From NCBI GenBank assembly GCA_021813905.1, contig JAKAJH010000003.1, forward strand, positions 12,967-76,966: 64,000 nt of DNA, in the 5' to 3' direction. Numbering within the stretch: the first letter of the stretch is position 1; every line of letters begins with the position of its first letter. The notes beneath the pieces are model-generated. The model was not told the origin of the DNA, searched no databases, and worked only from the letters and a program-made list of their open reading frames with translations. This DNA comes from Bacteroidota bacterium (GTDB lineage Bacteria; Bacteroidota; Ignavibacteria; UBA10030). Positions 1 through 9,300 of the stretch are shown one piece after another. Both the position numbers and the translations under genes were made by a program.

Positions 1-177
1 GCCGTGGTTGCCGCCCTGGTGGTGGTATTCTCGAAGGCGACGCTGCTGTTCCCGGTGCTACTGGCGTTCATTCTGTTTGGTGTTCTCCGGTCAGCGCTCC
101 GCTGGCTGGGTGCCTGGTCGTCCCGTGCCGAACACCTGGAAGATCGGGACGAAGAGGTCTCCAGTATCGACATTTAA
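1..177 (+). CDS. C-terminal fragment of a membrane protein, possibly phosphatidylserine synthase
   Basis: The window opens inside a reading frame that runs in frame 1 to a TAA at 175-177 and gives 58 residues. The first part is strongly hydrophobic (a run of A, V, L and F, residues 1-32), followed by a basic/aromatic patch and an acidic soluble tail. This fits the last membrane helix and cytoplasmic tail of an integral membrane enzyme. CDP-diacylglycerol-serine phosphatidyltransferase is plausible from the layout of the segment, but no catalytic motif lies inside the window. The product name is a guess; only the existence of the coding tail is supported. purS starts 15 bases downstream. Confidence 0.45.
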   Translation, partial: AVVAALVVVFSKATLLFPVLLAFILFGVLRSALRWLGAWSSRAEHLEDRDEEVSSIDI

Positions 178-192
178 CTCCGGGAGTTCCGC

Positions 193-459
193 GTGTTCCA
201 TGCCACAGTCTCGGTAACGCTCCGATCGTCCATCCTCGATCCGCAGGGAAAGGCCGTGGAGCACGGCATTCATTCGCTCGGGTTCGATGCGGTTGCGAAT
301 GTGCGAATGGGCAAGCTGATTGAAATGGACGTGGATGCCGCCACCGAGGCGGAGGCGCGTCACATGGCCGAAGAAGTTGCCCGCAAACTGCTGGCCAATC
401 CGGTGATGGAAGATTTCCGGATCGTGCTGACCCCGACGGAACGGACGGTACCCTCGTGA
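193..459 (+). CDS. purS: Phosphoribosylformylglycinamidine synthase subunit PurS
   Basis: This 88-residue protein matches PurS in size and pattern (alternating beta strands and a helix, with a [12 protein letters not shown]-type segment near residue 30). PurS is the small structural subunit of the three-part FGAM synthetase, which bridges the glutaminase PurQ and the synthetase PurL in step four of purine biosynthesis. The start is a GTG with a purine-rich CGGGAG at 181-186. The end overlaps the purQ start by four bases, so the two are translationally coupled. No purL is visible in the window. Confidence 0.9.
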   Translation: MFHATVSVTLRSSILDPQGKAVEHGIHSLGFDAVANVRMGKLIEMDVDAATEAEARHMAEEVARKLLANPVMEDFRIVLTPTERTVPS

Positions 460-1193
460 GCCGGGTCCGCTTCGGCGTCGTTGTCTTCCCGGGATCGAAC
501 TGCGATCACGATGCGCACTACGTCGCGGGCGACGTGATGGGACAGGAGGCGCGCTTCATCTGGCATAAGGAAGGATCAATCGGCGATGTCGATGTGGTGA
601 TCCTTCCGGGCGGATTCTCGTACGGAGACTATCTGCGCTGCGGTGCGATCGCGCGCTTCTCGCCGGTGATGAAGGATGTTGTGCGATTCGCCAACGCGGG
701 CGGCCGGGTCATCGGCATCTGCAACGGATTCCAGGTCCTGACTGAAGCCGGGCTGTTGCCGGGCGTGTTGCTGCGCAATGAATCGCTGCGGTTCATTTGT
801 CGCTCCGTTCATTTGCGGGTGGAGAATGCGCGAACGGATTTCACGAACGCGTGCCGCGCGGGCGATGTGCTGGAAATCCCCATCGCACATGGGGAGGGAA
901 ACTATTTCGCGGATGCTGACACGATCCACCGGCTCGAGGATCGCAACCGGATCGTATTCCGGTACTGTGAGCCGGACGGGACGATCTCGGCCGCCGCGAA
1001 TCCCAACGGATCCATTTCGAATATCGCGGGGATCATCAACGAAGGCGGCAACGTGCTCGGGATGATGCCGCATCCGGAGCGGGCAGCGGATCCCGCGCTC
1101 GGCCATACGGATGGACGGAAAGTGTTCGACTCCATCCTCCGCGCGGTGCTGCACGACGAGGCGCCCGCGGCCATTCTTTCAGACAGGAGCTAG
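456..1193 (+). CDS. purQ: Phosphoribosylformylglycinamidine synthase subunit PurQ (glutaminase)
   Basis: This 245-residue class I glutamine amidotransferase supplies ammonia to PurL in purine biosynthesis. The N terminus has the PurQ signature FPGSNCD. The nucleophile is Cys89 in GICNGFQ, and the His206/Glu208 pair sits in MMPHPE near the C terminus. The GTG start overlaps the purS stop (GTGA), confirming a purSQ operon. Length fits stand-alone PurQ, in contrast to the fused enzyme of gammaproteobacteria. Confidence 0.95.
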   Translation: MSRVRFGVVVFPGSNCDHDAHYVAGDVMGQEARFIWHKEGSIGDVDVVILPGGFSYGDYLRCGAIARFSPVMKDVVRFANAGGRVIGICNGFQVLTEAGLLPGVLLRNESLRFICRSVHLRVENARTDFTNACRAGDVLEIPIAHGEGNYFADADTIHRLEDRNRIVFRYCEPDGTISAAANPNGSISNIAGIINEGGNVLGMMPHPERAADPALGHTDGRKVFDSILRAVLHDEAPAAILSDRS

Positions 1194-1195
1194 CT

Positions 1196-1399
1196 ATGTT
1201 CGGCAATCTCGGCGGATCGGAACTGTTCCTCATTCTTCTCATCATCCTCGTGTTCTTCGGGGCGAAGAAGCTTCCGGAACTTGCCCGCGGCCTCGGCCAG
1301 GGCATCAAAGAATTCCGGAAAGCGGCGCGCGATGTGCAGGACGAGGTGGAGAAGGAAGCGAAACAGATCGACGACAAGTCGGACAAGTCCACCAAGTAG
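1196..1399 (+). CDS. tatA: Twin-arginine translocase subunit TatA/TatE
   Basis: This 67-residue protein has the TatA plan: a short N terminus, one hydrophobic helix (about residues 9-22), the FFGAKKLPELARGLG hinge, an amphipathic helix and a charged lysine/aspartate tail. TatA oligomers form the passage for folded proteins across the inner membrane. The gene begins two bases after the purQ stop and is probably cotranscribed with it. No tatC is in the window, so the rest of the translocase is encoded elsewhere. Confidence 0.93.
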   Translation: MFGNLGGSELFLILLIILVFFGAKKLPELARGLGQGIKEFRKAARDVQDEVEKEAKQIDDKSDKSTK

Positions 1400-1471
1400 C
1401 CTGTTTCCATTGCGGCGGCCGACCGGGCCCTTCCGGCGGCTTCCGCGTGTACATCGGGAACTTTGCAGGGC

Positions 1472-2893
1472 ATGAGGGACTTCGACGACATCCGACGCGA
1501 TCTCGCGGCCGGCACCGCGACTGTCGAGTCGATCACGCGCGACTATCTTGCGTCCATCGGGCGGCAGAGCGGGCTGAACGCTTTTCTGGCGGTATTTTCG
1601 GAGTCGGCGGTCGAAGCGGCGAGAGAGGTGGATCGGAAGCGATCGAACGGAACCGCCGGTTCGCTTGCGGGCATGGTTGTGTCCGTCAAGGATGTGCTTG
1701 CCATGAAGGGGGAGCGCCTGACCTGCGGATCGAAGATACTCGACGGATTCATCGCGCCGTACGACGCGACCGTGATTGCACGGCTTCGGGCGGCCGATGC
1801 GGTGCTGATCGGCAAGTGCAACATGGATGAGTTCGCGATGGGATCGTCCACGGAACACTCCGCCTTCGGCCGTGTGCATCTTCCGGAGGACGAAGCGCGT
1901 GTCCCGGGCGGTTCCAGCGGCGGGTCCGCAGTCGCAGTCTCGGCCGGCATGTCCACGGCGTCGCTCGGTTCCGACACCGGCGGGTCGATCCGCCAACCGG
2001 CCGCGTTCACCGGCGTTGTGGGATTGAAGCCGACGTACGGACGGGTTTCGCGGTACGGACTGGTGGCATTCGCATCGTCGTTTGACACAATCGGTCCGTT
2101 CGCCTCACGAGTGCGGGACGCCGCTCACGTGCTGCAGACGATTGCCGGGTACGATCCGTACGATGCGACGTCATCGGCCGTTCCGGTGCCGGAGTACGCG
2201 TCGGCGCTGACGGGTGAAGTGAAGGGATTGAAGATCGGAATTCCGCGGGAGTACTTCGGACCCGGTCTGAATGATGAAATCCGCTCGGCGGTGGATGCCG
2301 CTCTTCGGACGCTTCGTGAGCATGGGGCGGCGGTGACGGAAGTCTCGCTCCCGCATACGGAGTACACGATCGCCGCCTACTATGTCCTGGCGACCGCCGA
2401 AGCATCGTCCAATCTCGCGCGATTCGACGGCACTCGCTACGGGTTTCGGGCTCCGGAGGCTGCCGAACTGAACGGATTGTATGTCCGCTCGCGGACGGAA
2501 GGATTCGGACCGGAAGTGCAACGACGCATCATGCTGGGAACGTACGTCCTCTCCGCGGGATATTATGATGCGTACTATCGTAAGGCTCAAAAGGTCCGTC
2601 GGCTGATCGCGCAGGATTTCGATCGGGTGTTTGCCGCGGTCGACTGCCTGCTTACGCCGACGACACCGACAACGGCATTTCGGGCCGGTGAGAAGACGGA
2701 TAACCCGTTGGCGATGTACTTGTCCGATATATACACGACCTCAGCGAATCTGGCCGGCATACCGGGCATCAGCGTTCCCGTCGGTCGTGACCGCCGGGGA
2801 TTGCCGATCGGTGTCCAGATCCTGGGAAAGAAATTCGACGAATCAACCATTCTGCGTGTCGCCGACGTGCTTGAATCGGCACACGCGCAATGA
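1472..2893 (+). CDS. gatA: Aspartyl/glutamyl-tRNA amidotransferase subunit A
   Basis: This 473-residue amidase-signature enzyme is the GatA subunit, which releases ammonia from glutamine to convert misacylated Glu-tRNA(Gln) or Asp-tRNA(Asn). The Ser-cisSer-Lys catalytic set is visible: Lys in VSVKDV (about residue 73), serines in GGSSGGSA (about 147-150) and [10 protein letters not shown] (about 172). The C-terminal region has the expected [11 protein letters not shown] prefer ATG 1472; an in-frame TTG at 1463 adds three residues, but GGGAA at 1456-1460 is better spaced for the ATG. gatB and gatC are not adjacent. Confidence 0.93.
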   Translation: MRDFDDIRRDLAAGTATVESITRDYLASIGRQSGLNAFLAVFSESAVEAAREVDRKRSNGTAGSLAGMVVSVKDVLAMKGERLTCGSKILDGFIAPYDATVIARLRAADAVLIGKCNMDEFAMGSSTEHSAFGRVHLPEDEARVPGGSSGGSAVAVSAGMSTASLGSDTGGSIRQPAAFTGVVGLKPTYGRVSRYGLVAFASSFDTIGPFASRVRDAAHVLQTIAGYDPYDATSSAVPVPEYASALTGEVKGLKIGIPREYFGPGLNDEIRSAVDAALRTLREHGAAVTEVSLPHTEYTIAAYYVLATAEASSNLARFDGTRYGFRAPEAAELNGLYVRSRTEGFGPEVQRRIMLGTYVLSAGYYDAYYRKAQKVRRLIAQDFDRVFAAVDCLLTPTTPTTAFRAGEKTDNPLAMYLSDIYTTSANLAGIPGISVPVGRDRRGLPIGVQILGKKFDESTILRVADVLESAHAQ

Positions 2894-2920
2894 TCACTTA
2901 CTGAACGGAATGCAGACGCT

Positions 2921-3904
2921 ATGAGCATCCTTGTCGGCAAAAAGACGCGCCTTGTGGTCCAGGGGATCACCGGCGGTGAAGGTACCTTCCACACGAAACA
3001 AATGATCGAATACGGCACGAACGTCGTCGCAGGTGTGACGCCGGGAAAGGGCGGGACGACCTACTCGGGAAATGAGCGAGATCAGTTCCCGCGGCCTGTG
3101 CCGGTCTTCAACAGCGTCGCCGATGCGGTGGCGAAGACGAAGGCGGATACCTCGATCATTTTCGTCCCCGCGGCATTCGCTGCCGATGCGATCATGGAGG
3201 CGGCCGATTCCGGCATCCGGCTCATCGTGGCCATCACCGAAGGTATTCCAGCCGCGGACATGGTGCGCGTCTACGACTATTTGAAGGGCAAAGACGTGAG
3301 CCTGATCGGTCCCAACTGTCCGGGCATCATCACGCCGGGCGGAGCGAAGATCGGGATCATGCCGGGGTTCATTCATCTTCCGGGACGCGTGGGCCTCATC
3401 TCGCGCAGCGGAACACTGACGTATGAAGCCGTGTCGCAGCTGACCGCGCTCGGACTCGGACAGTCCACCTGCATCGGCATCGGCGGTGATCCCGTCATCG
3501 GCACCCGGTTCATCGATGCCATGAAGCTGTTCAATGCCGACAAAGGCACCGATGCGATCGTGATGATCGGTGAGATCGGCGGGACGGCGGAGGAAGAGGC
3601 GGCCGAGTACATCCGCGCGCATGTGAAGAAGCCGGTCATCGGCTTCATCGCCGGTCAGACGGCGCCGCCGGGCCGCCGGATGGGACATGCCGGGGCGATT
3701 ATCTCGGGCGGCAAAGGAACGGCCGCGGAGAAGATGGCGGCCATGAAGAAGGCGGGCATCATCGTGGTGGACAGCCCCGCCGTGATCGGCGAGACGGTGG
3801 CGCGCGCACTGCGCAAATCCGGCCGCAGGACAACGGCGAAGCGTGTGACGGCGAAACGAAAGCCCCGCGCAGCGGCACGCAAGCCCGCCCGGAAACGCAA
3901 GTGA
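2921..3904 (+). CDS. sucD: Succinyl-CoA synthetase alpha subunit with a basic C-terminal tail
   Basis: This is the alpha subunit of succinate-CoA ligase, which makes ATP or GTP in the citric acid cycle. The CoA-binding Rossmann part is at residues 1-130 ([15 protein letters not shown]). The phosphorylated histidine is His256 in RRMGHAGAI. The family is usually about 290 residues. This protein has 327, and the last 28 residues (300-327) are almost only Arg, Lys, Ala, Pro and Thr, with 14 basic residues. The reading frame runs cleanly into the tail. No sucC is adjacent. Confidence 0.95.
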   Translation: MSILVGKKTRLVVQGITGGEGTFHTKQMIEYGTNVVAGVTPGKGGTTYSGNERDQFPRPVPVFNSVADAVAKTKADTSIIFVPAAFAADAIMEAADSGIRLIVAITEGIPAADMVRVYDYLKGKDVSLIGPNCPGIITPGGAKIGIMPGFIHLPGRVGLISRSGTLTYEAVSQLTALGLGQSTCIGIGGDPVIGTRFIDAMKLFNADKGTDAIVMIGEIGGTAEEEAAEYIRAHVKKPVIGFIAGQTAPPGRRMGHAGAIISGGKGTAAEKMAAMKKAGIIVVDSPAVIGETVARALRKSGRRTTAKRVTAKRKPRAAARKPARKRK

Positions 3905-3952
3905 GTTGTCTCTCTCATCATTCCACGTGTTCGAAAGGAGCAGGAGTACCCG

Positions 3953-4372
3953 ATGGCAATTGAACGTACGCTCGCGATTCTGAAACCGGATTGTGTCCGC
4001 AAAGGTCTGCAGGGAGAAGTGCTCTCGCGGATTCAGAAGGCGGGCTTCAAGGTTCTTGGCTTCAAACAGATCCGCCTCACGAAGGAGACGGCCGGCGCAT
4101 TCTACGCGGTGCATAAAGGACGCCCGTTTTACGAGGGGCTGGTTGAGTTCATGACCAGCGGTCCCTGCGTCCCGGTTGCGCTTGAGAAGGAGAATGCGGT
4201 GGCGGACTTCCGCACGCTCATCGGCGCCACAGATCCGAAAGAGGCAGCCGATGGTACGATCCGCAAGCTGTTCGCCGACAACAAAGGCGAGAACATTGTG
4301 CACGGTTCGGATTCGGCTGAGAATGGCCGCGTCGAAGTGGCGTTCTTCTTCTCGTCCGCGGAACTGGTGTAG
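3953..4372 (+). CDS. ndk: Nucleoside diphosphate kinase
   Basis: This 139-residue enzyme transfers the terminal phosphate between nucleoside tri- and diphosphates. The N terminus ([10 protein letters not shown]) and the active-site histidine His117 in NIVHGSDS are canonical, and length matches the family. An AAAGGAG motif precedes the ATG at good spacing. A strong hairpin follows the stop. It lies in line with sucD and may share its transcript. Confidence 0.97.
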   Translation: MAIERTLAILKPDCVRKGLQGEVLSRIQKAGFKVLGFKQIRLTKETAGAFYAVHKGRPFYEGLVEFMTSGPCVPVALEKENAVADFRTLIGATDPKEAADGTIRKLFADNKGENIVHGSDSAENGRVEVAFFFSSAELV

Positions 4373-4383
4373 GCTGATCATCC

Positions 4384-4421
4384 GGCCCTGCCGCGAGCGT
4401 CACGGCGGGGCCTCCGTTGTT
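4384..4421 (+). terminator. Probable rho-independent terminator after ndk
   Basis: A 10-base-pair stem with one G-T wobble pairs 4384-4393 (GGCCCTGCCG) with 4403-4412 (CGGCGGGGCC) across a 9-base loop. It is followed by a T-rich but interrupted run. It sits between the ndk stop and the Nudix gene start. Confidence 0.55.
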
Positions 4422-4427
4422 CTTCCC

Positions 4428-4961
4428 ATGCCACTCTCCCGTTGGAAAAAGCGCTCTGAACGCGTGGTCTTCCGGAATCCGTGGTGGACGTATAAGCAGG
4501 ACGAAACGATCCTGCCGAACGGCTCGCCCGGCGAGTACCATTACGTCCACACGTATGGTTCCAGCTGCGTTCTCCCGGTCTTCCCGGACGGGCGCATCGT
4601 GCTGGTGAATCAGTACCGCTATCTTGCCGACCGGGAAAGCCTCGAATTTCCCTGCGGAGGCGTCAAGGAAGGACAGTCGTACGATGAGACTGCGGTCCAG
4701 GAACTGGCCGAAGAAGCGGGCTACCGCGCTGCCGACTGGATGATCGCGGGGGAATTCAATCCGTACAACGGCGTGACTGACGAGATCTGCCGGGTCCACA
4801 TCGCCCGGGCGCTGGTGCAGACCAACGCAACGCCGGATGATACGGAAGAGTTCGAGCGCGTGGTGCTCACCCCGGACGAAATTGACGCACGCATCATCGC
4901 GGGCGTGATCTGGGACGGCATGACCATCGCCGCCTGGACGATCGCCCGGCCGCACCTCTGA
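4428..4961 (+). CDS. Nudix hydrolase, ADP-ribose pyrophosphatase type
   Basis: This 177-residue protein carries a Nudix box at about residues 72-94 (GGVKEGQSYDETAV followed by QELAEEAGY) and a preceding substrate strand VNQYRYL typical of ADP-ribose/sugar-nucleotide hydrolases. Against the consensus G-x5-E-x7-RE-U-x-EE-x-G-U, the first Glu is Gln and the Arg is Gln. The metal-binding core E..EE is intact, so it is probably active but atypical. I chose ATG 4428 because the reading frame further upstream overlaps ndk. Substrate is not known. Confidence 0.8.
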   Translation: MPLSRWKKRSERVVFRNPWWTYKQDETILPNGSPGEYHYVHTYGSSCVLPVFPDGRIVLVNQYRYLADRESLEFPCGGVKEGQSYDETAVQELAEEAGYRAADWMIAGEFNPYNGVTDEICRVHIARALVQTNATPDDTEEFERVVLTPDEIDARIIAGVIWDGMTIAAWTIARPHL

Positions 4962-4997
4962 CGCGGAATCTTCCGCCCACCAACGAGGAATCCTCCC

Positions 4998-6230
4998 ATG
5001 TCCATTCGCCGATCGCTTCTGCTTCTTTCGATTCTGATGCTTCTGCCACTGCTGCTCCTCTCGCAGGTTCGGGTGGGAGCCGATCTGCTGCTCGCCAAAG
5101 AACAATCGCTGATCACGGGAAAGCGGGTCGGACTGATCACCAACCATACGGCACTGCTGGCCGACGGGCGTCATCTGGCTGATGCGATCGCTGCGCTGCC
5201 CGACGTGAAACTCGTGGCCCTCTTCGGACCCGAGCACGGTGTTCGGGGCGACGCGGCGGACGGCGCGACCATCGGGAACGGCGTCGATCCGAAGACCGGT
5301 GCGCCGGTCTATTCCCTGTACGGCCGCATCAACAAACCCACCGACGAGATGCTGAAAGGCGTCGATGTCCTTCTGTATGACATCCAGGATGTCGGTGTCC
5401 GTTTCTATACGTTCGAGAGCACGCTCATTCTCGGTATGGAAGCCGCCGCGGAACATCACATCCCTTACATCGTGCTCGACCGGCCGAATCCGATCACCGG
5501 AATGCGCGTGGAGGGGCCGCTCCGGGTCGATTCGCTGCGGTCGTTCGTCGGCTGGCTGCCCGTGCCGATTGCGCACGGGATGACGGTGGGAGAGCTGGCG
5601 ACCATGGCCAACGAGGAAGGATGGCTGGCGCATGGCATCAAAGCCGATCTTCACGTGGTGCGGATGGAGGGATGGAAACGGTCAATGTGGTACGACGAGA
5701 CGGGACTGCGCTGGGTGAAGCCGTCGCCCAATATGGCGACGCTGCGGACGGCGATCGTCTATCCCGGGACGTGCCTCGTGGAAGGGATCTCGGTGGCCGA
5801 AGGAAGAGGGACCGATCGGCCGTTCGAGTGGCTGGGTGCGCCGTTCATCGACGGCGATCGTTGGGCGCAGGCGCTGAATGGCCTCGCGCTCCCCGGCGTG
5901 CATTTCGAGCCGATCACCTTCGTGCCAAAAGAGATTCCCGGGGTCGCGTCCAATCCCAAGTTTCGGGATCGGCACTGCTCCGGCGTGTTCGTCGACGTGA
6001 CGGATCGCAATCGGTACGAAGCGGTTCGAACCGGGATCGCCATTCTGTCGACCATACGGTCGCTGTATCCGGACAGTGTTCAGTGGAGAGGAAGCATTGA
6101 TCGGCTTGCGGGGACTCCAGACGTGCGTCGCGCGATCGACCAGGGAGTCGATGCGGATTCATTGTGCGCGCGCTGGAAACCGGAGATCAACCGGTTCCGG
6201 AACATCCGGGAGAAATACTTGCTGTACTGA
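4998..6230 (+). CDS. namZ: Exo-beta-N-acetylmuramidase NamZ (DUF1343 family), exported
   Basis: This 410-residue protein belongs to the DUF1343/NamZ family, which removes non-reducing-end MurNAc from peptidoglycan chains. Residues 1-23 form a Sec signal peptide (a basic start, then a long leucine run). The conserved FGPEHGVRG motif places the likely catalytic Glu at residue 79. Further family motifs are YDIQDVGVRFYT, DRPNPI and the ARGRGT-like VAEGRGTDRPFE. It converges on nagZ, whose enzyme acts on the alternating GlcNAc in the same chains. In Bacillus the two enzymes work together in cell-wall turnover, which supports the same role here. Confidence 0.9.
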   Translation: MSIRRSLLLLSILMLLPLLLLSQVRVGADLLLAKEQSLITGKRVGLITNHTALLADGRHLADAIAALPDVKLVALFGPEHGVRGDAADGATIGNGVDPKTGAPVYSLYGRINKPTDEMLKGVDVLLYDIQDVGVRFYTFESTLILGMEAAAEHHIPYIVLDRPNPITGMRVEGPLRVDSLRSFVGWLPVPIAHGMTVGELATMANEEGWLAHGIKADLHVVRMEGWKRSMWYDETGLRWVKPSPNMATLRTAIVYPGTCLVEGISVAEGRGTDRPFEWLGAPFIDGDRWAQALNGLALPGVHFEPITFVPKEIPGVASNPKFRDRHCSGVFVDVTDRNRYEAVRTGIAILSTIRSLYPDSVQWRGSIDRLAGTPDVRRAIDQGVDADSLCARWKPEINRFRNIREKYLLY

Positions 6231-6275
6231 CCGCGCTGATCGTGGAACAAGGGGCGGGGACCGATCGAAGCGGAG

Positions 6276-7985
6276 CTATCGGCTGACTGCTTCGCGGTCC
6301 AGTCCCGTCCCGAGGGGGAATTCGGCGGAAATCGAAACCGGCAATTTCCCGTGGACCGGGATCTCGCCGAACAATGCGCGCGCGGCCGCTTCCTGAAGAA
6401 CCTCGGCGTTGTCGTACGCGCAGACGTATGTGGAAAGCCCGGGGATGGTTCCTCCGGCGTACGGACTTCCGAATGACACCAGCACCACTCGGGGATTCGT
6501 CCGGACAAGTCGTGTGAGGAGATCTCGTTGGGCCGGCGGCAGATCCACGGTACCGCTGGCCATGAAGATCCGCACGTACGCGCTGACGATCACCGTCTCA
6601 CTTCGTTCTGCCTCCTCAAGGATCTTCGCGATCACGTCGGGCGTGAGCGTGTCGGGAACGTCGAAGACGGAAACGTCTGTCGATCGCTTCTGCACCTCCG
6701 CCGGGAACGTAACGCTCGTCCGTGACATCAGCGCCTGACCCGCCTGATTGTCGAGGGTGAGCAACAACGTGCGCGCGGCGGGATGAAGGGGGAGGATCGT
6801 GCGCTCGTCATTCACGAGTGTGATGCAGGATGCCGCCAGATTCCTGGCCCGCTCGAGGTTCCTGGGTGCTCGCAGTGTCCGCCCCAGGGCCGATTCGTCC
6901 ACGGAGTATCCCTGCCGGACGCCCCCCTGCGACTTGGCGCGCAGGATCCGTCGGACCGATGCATCGAGCCGTTCCCTGGAAATGCGTCCGTCCTGGACGG
7001 CTGCCAGCAGCGAGTCATACGCCGCCCGGACGCTCTCCGGCCACACCACCAGATCGACGCCTGCCATGATCGTCCGGATTGCCGCTTCACCCGGACCGGC
7101 ATGCTTGGCGATTGCCCCCATCACCATCGCATCGGTGCAGACGAGACCGTCGAATCCGAGCCGGTCCCGCAGAACTCTTTGAACCGCGTTCCGCGAAAAC
7201 GTCGCCGGCGTCGGGTCGACATCCAACGCGGGCAGCCAAAGATGGGACACCATGACAGCGGCCGGATGGTCGCGGCCGATGATCACGCGATAGGGGAGCA
7301 GCTCCGTCCGTTCGATCTTATCCATCGATCCCGCGACACGCGCCAGATCCGCGTGCGAGTCCACCGCCGTATTGCCGTGACCCGGATAATGCTTCAGCGT
7401 CGCGAGCAGTCCGTGGTCCTGATATCCGCGCACCGCAGCGGCGCCGAATTCGGCAACCCGCGCCGGATCTTCACCGAATGACCGGACATTGATGACCGGA
7501 TTCATCGGATTGTCATTGACGTCGACGACGGGTGCGAAATCGATGTGCACGCCGAGCGCTCGCGCTTCTTCAGCCGTGATCGCTGCTGCTTCGTACGCGG
7601 CGGCAGGATCGCCGCTCGCGGCCAGGGCCATCGCGCCGGGAAGGTCGATTCCCCCGTCCACATGAGTCCCGGCTCCTTTTTCGAAATCCACGGCGACGAG
7701 AAGGCCATAGGGAGCGATCCGCTGCAGCTGATTGAGCTGGCGGGCGATCTCGGGCGCTTTGGCCTTGGCGAACCACAGCCCGCCGACATGATACTCCCGG
7801 ACATTGCGCTCGGACTCTTCCATCGACTGATGAGCGGGCATGATAAGGTGGCCCACCTTGTCCTCCACGCTCATGCGGTTCAGCGTGGATTCCACCCACG
7901 CCGTGTCAACGGGATGCAACTGGCTGTGAACACTCAAAGGGATCATCAGGAAGAACAACAGAAGCGGGATACGCATCGGTTCCAC
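6276..7985 (-). CDS. nagZ: Exported family 3 beta-N-acetylhexosaminidase (NagZ type)
   Basis: This 569-residue glycoside hydrolase of family 3 has the NagZ signatures KHYPGHG (198-204) and DSH (209-211, general acid dyad), with the nucleophile Asp285 in VCTDAMVMG. Residues 1-22 look like a signal peptide (SVHSQ cleavage region), so it acts outside the cytoplasm, unlike the single-domain cytosolic NagZ of Escherichia coli. A second domain (about 390-569) ends in GKLPVSI, as in two-domain exported family members. The start is GTG 7985, with ATG 7976 as an alternative. It begins two bases after the metB-like stop, so they form one operon. Confidence 0.88.
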   Translation of the reverse strand: MEPMRIPLLLFFLMIPLSVHSQLHPVDTAWVESTLNRMSVEDKVGHLIMPAHQSMEESERNVREYHVGGLWFAKAKAPEIARQLNQLQRIAPYGLLVAVDFEKGAGTHVDGGIDLPGAMALAASGDPAAAYEAAAITAEEARALGVHIDFAPVVDVNDNPMNPVINVRSFGEDPARVAEFGAAAVRGYQDHGLLATLKHYPGHGNTAVDSHADLARVAGSMDKIERTELLPYRVIIGRDHPAAVMVSHLWLPALDVDPTPATFSRNAVQRVLRDRLGFDGLVCTDAMVMGAIAKHAGPGEAAIRTIMAGVDLVVWPESVRAAYDSLLAAVQDGRISRERLDASVRRILRAKSQGGVRQGYSVDESALGRTLRAPRNLERARNLAASCITLVNDERTILPLHPAARTLLLTLDNQAGQALMSRTSVTFPAEVQKRSTDVSVFDVPDTLTPDVIAKILEEAERSETVIVSAYVRIFMASGTVDLPPAQRDLLTRLVRTNPRVVLVSFGSPYAGGTIPGLSTYVCAYDNAEVLQEAAARALFGEIPVHGKLPVSISAEFPLGTGLDREAVSR

Positions 7986-7987
7986 AC

Positions 7988-9139
7988 TCAGCGAATTGAC
8001 AGTGCCTGCCGCAGATCGGCGAGGATATCGTCAATGTCCTCGATCCCCACGGAGATCCTGACAAGACCATCCGTGACGCCGATCTTCCGACGGAGATCGG
8101 GAGGGACGGACGCGTGCGTCATGCTGGCGGGATGCGAGACGAGGGTCTCGACGCCGCCGAGACTCTCCGCGAGCGCACAGAGACGCACCCGCCGAAGGAA
8201 CGTCCGTGCCCGGGCAGGCGTCCCCAGATCAAATGAGATCATGCCGCCGAAACCCCTCATCTGAGTACGTGCGAGTCGGTGCTGCGGATGTTCACGAAGA
8301 CCGGGATAATGGACACGCCGAACCAGACGGTGCCCGTGCAGGAACCGGGCGACCGCCAGGGCGTTGGCGTTGTGTCGCTCCATGCGCACCGCCAGCGTCT
8401 TGACTCCCCGCAGGCACATCCAGGCATCGAACGGACTCATCACGGCACCGACCGACTTCTGGAGGAAGCGCAGACGTTCACGATGCCGCCGGTCGCGGAG
8501 GACCAGGACTCCGCCGAGCATGTCACTGTGGCCATTCAAATACTTTGTGGCACTATGAACGACGATGTCTGCCCCGAGGTCGAGCGGTGACTGCAGGTAC
8601 GGAGTCGCAAATGTGTTGTCGACCACGCAGGTGAGGCCCTTCCGTCGGCACAAACGGGCTGCCGTCCGGATGTCCGTGATCTCCATGGTCGGATTGGTCG
8701 GCGTTTCAATGAACACCATCCGCGTGGAAGGTTCGATCGCCGCTGCCAGATTCCGCAAATCGGTCGTGTCGACGAAGGAGAACCGGAGACCGAGCGGCTC
8801 CAGCACAAGTCGGGCAACGCGGTACGTGCCCCCATACACGTTCTCGGAGAGAATGACGTGATCTCCCGATTTCAGCAGGAGGAAGAGTGTACTGATCGCC
8901 GCCATCCCCGAGGCGAAGGCCAGCGCCTCGGTGCCGTTCTCCAGAGCGGCAATGTTGCGTTCAAGAGCGGTTCGTGTCGGATTGCTAACCCGGGCGTATT
9001 CGTAGCCCTTGTTCACGCCAAGGGCTTCCTGGCGGTAGGTCGATGTCAAATGGACGGGGGTCATGATGGAGCCGTAGCTTGGGTCCGGCTCCACACCCGC
9101 GTGAATCACGCGGGTCTTGAATTTCATTGCATGTGCCAT
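7988..9139 (-). CDS. metB: Cystathionine gamma-synthase / gamma-lyase family PLP enzyme
   Basis: This 383-residue protein belongs to the Cys/Met metabolism PLP enzyme family. Visible landmarks are YEYARVSNPTR (49-56), the aromatic VYGGTYR loop (101-107), VVDNTFATPY (172-181) and the PLP lysine Lys199 in HSATKYLNGHSD. Sequence alone does not separate cystathionine gamma-synthase, gamma-lyase and methionine gamma-lyase, so the symbol is provisional. The start could be ATG 9139 or the internal ATG at 9127. A sigma-70-like promoter at 9301-9329 would give a leader of about 155 bases. It is cotranscribed with nagZ. Confidence 0.85.
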   Translation of the reverse strand: MAHAMKFKTRVIHAGVEPDPSYGSIMTPVHLTSTYRQEALGVNKGYEYARVSNPTRTALERNIAALENGTEALAFASGMAAISTLFLLLKSGDHVILSENVYGGTYRVARLVLEPLGLRFSFVDTTDLRNLAAAIEPSTRMVFIETPTNPTMEITDIRTAARLCRRKGLTCVVDNTFATPYLQSPLDLGADIVVHSATKYLNGHSDMLGGVLVLRDRRHRERLRFLQKSVGAVMSPFDAWMCLRGVKTLAVRMERHNANALAVARFLHGHRLVRRVHYPGLREHPQHRLARTQMRGFGGMISFDLGTPARARTFLRRVRLCALAESLGGVETLVSHPASMTHASVPPDLRRKIGVTDGLVRISVGIEDIDDILADLRQALSIR

Positions 9140-9293
9140 CGGTACTCAATTCAGGTGCAAAGGGTTGATTGTCACTGCGGGAGGCCGTACATTGCGGCGT
9201 CCCCTCCCCACGGAAGCAGGCACTGTGCGAGGGCCAGTGCCCGGGCTCTCGCTGCAACGATGCGACGCCCGATCGGGTGCCACCGCGCCGATT
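9140..9293 (-). promoter_or_regulatory. Long structured 5' leader of the metB-nagZ operon (candidate cis-regulatory RNA)
   Basis: If transcription starts near 9293, the message has about 154 untranslated bases. Read as RNA on the minus strand, a perfect 7-bp hairpin pairs 9241-9235 with 9225-9219. A helix can pair 9269-9264 (GGCGUC) with 9201-9196 (GACGCC), enclosing that hairpin and two smaller stems. The 3' arm of this closing helix also overlaps an alternative stem (GCCG/CGGC) flanked by GGAGG/CCUCC, so the two folds exclude each other. I do not recognise the consensus of SAM-I, SAM-II, SAH or cobalamin riboswitches. Folding was by eye. Confidence 0.4.
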
Positions 9294-9300
9294 CCCGCTC

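Noticed and set aside
2894-4381. 495-codon minus-strand frame across sucD and ndk.
   Set aside because: Both plus-strand genes are unambiguous; the antisense product has no family features.
9276-9292. GGGTGCCACCGCG on the plus strand looks like a T-box motif (one mismatch), and its complement contains TGGCACC.
   Set aside because: On the plus strand no aminoacyl or amino-acid gene follows. On the minus strand it lies at the very start of the leader, not near a terminator, and no stem I features are visible.
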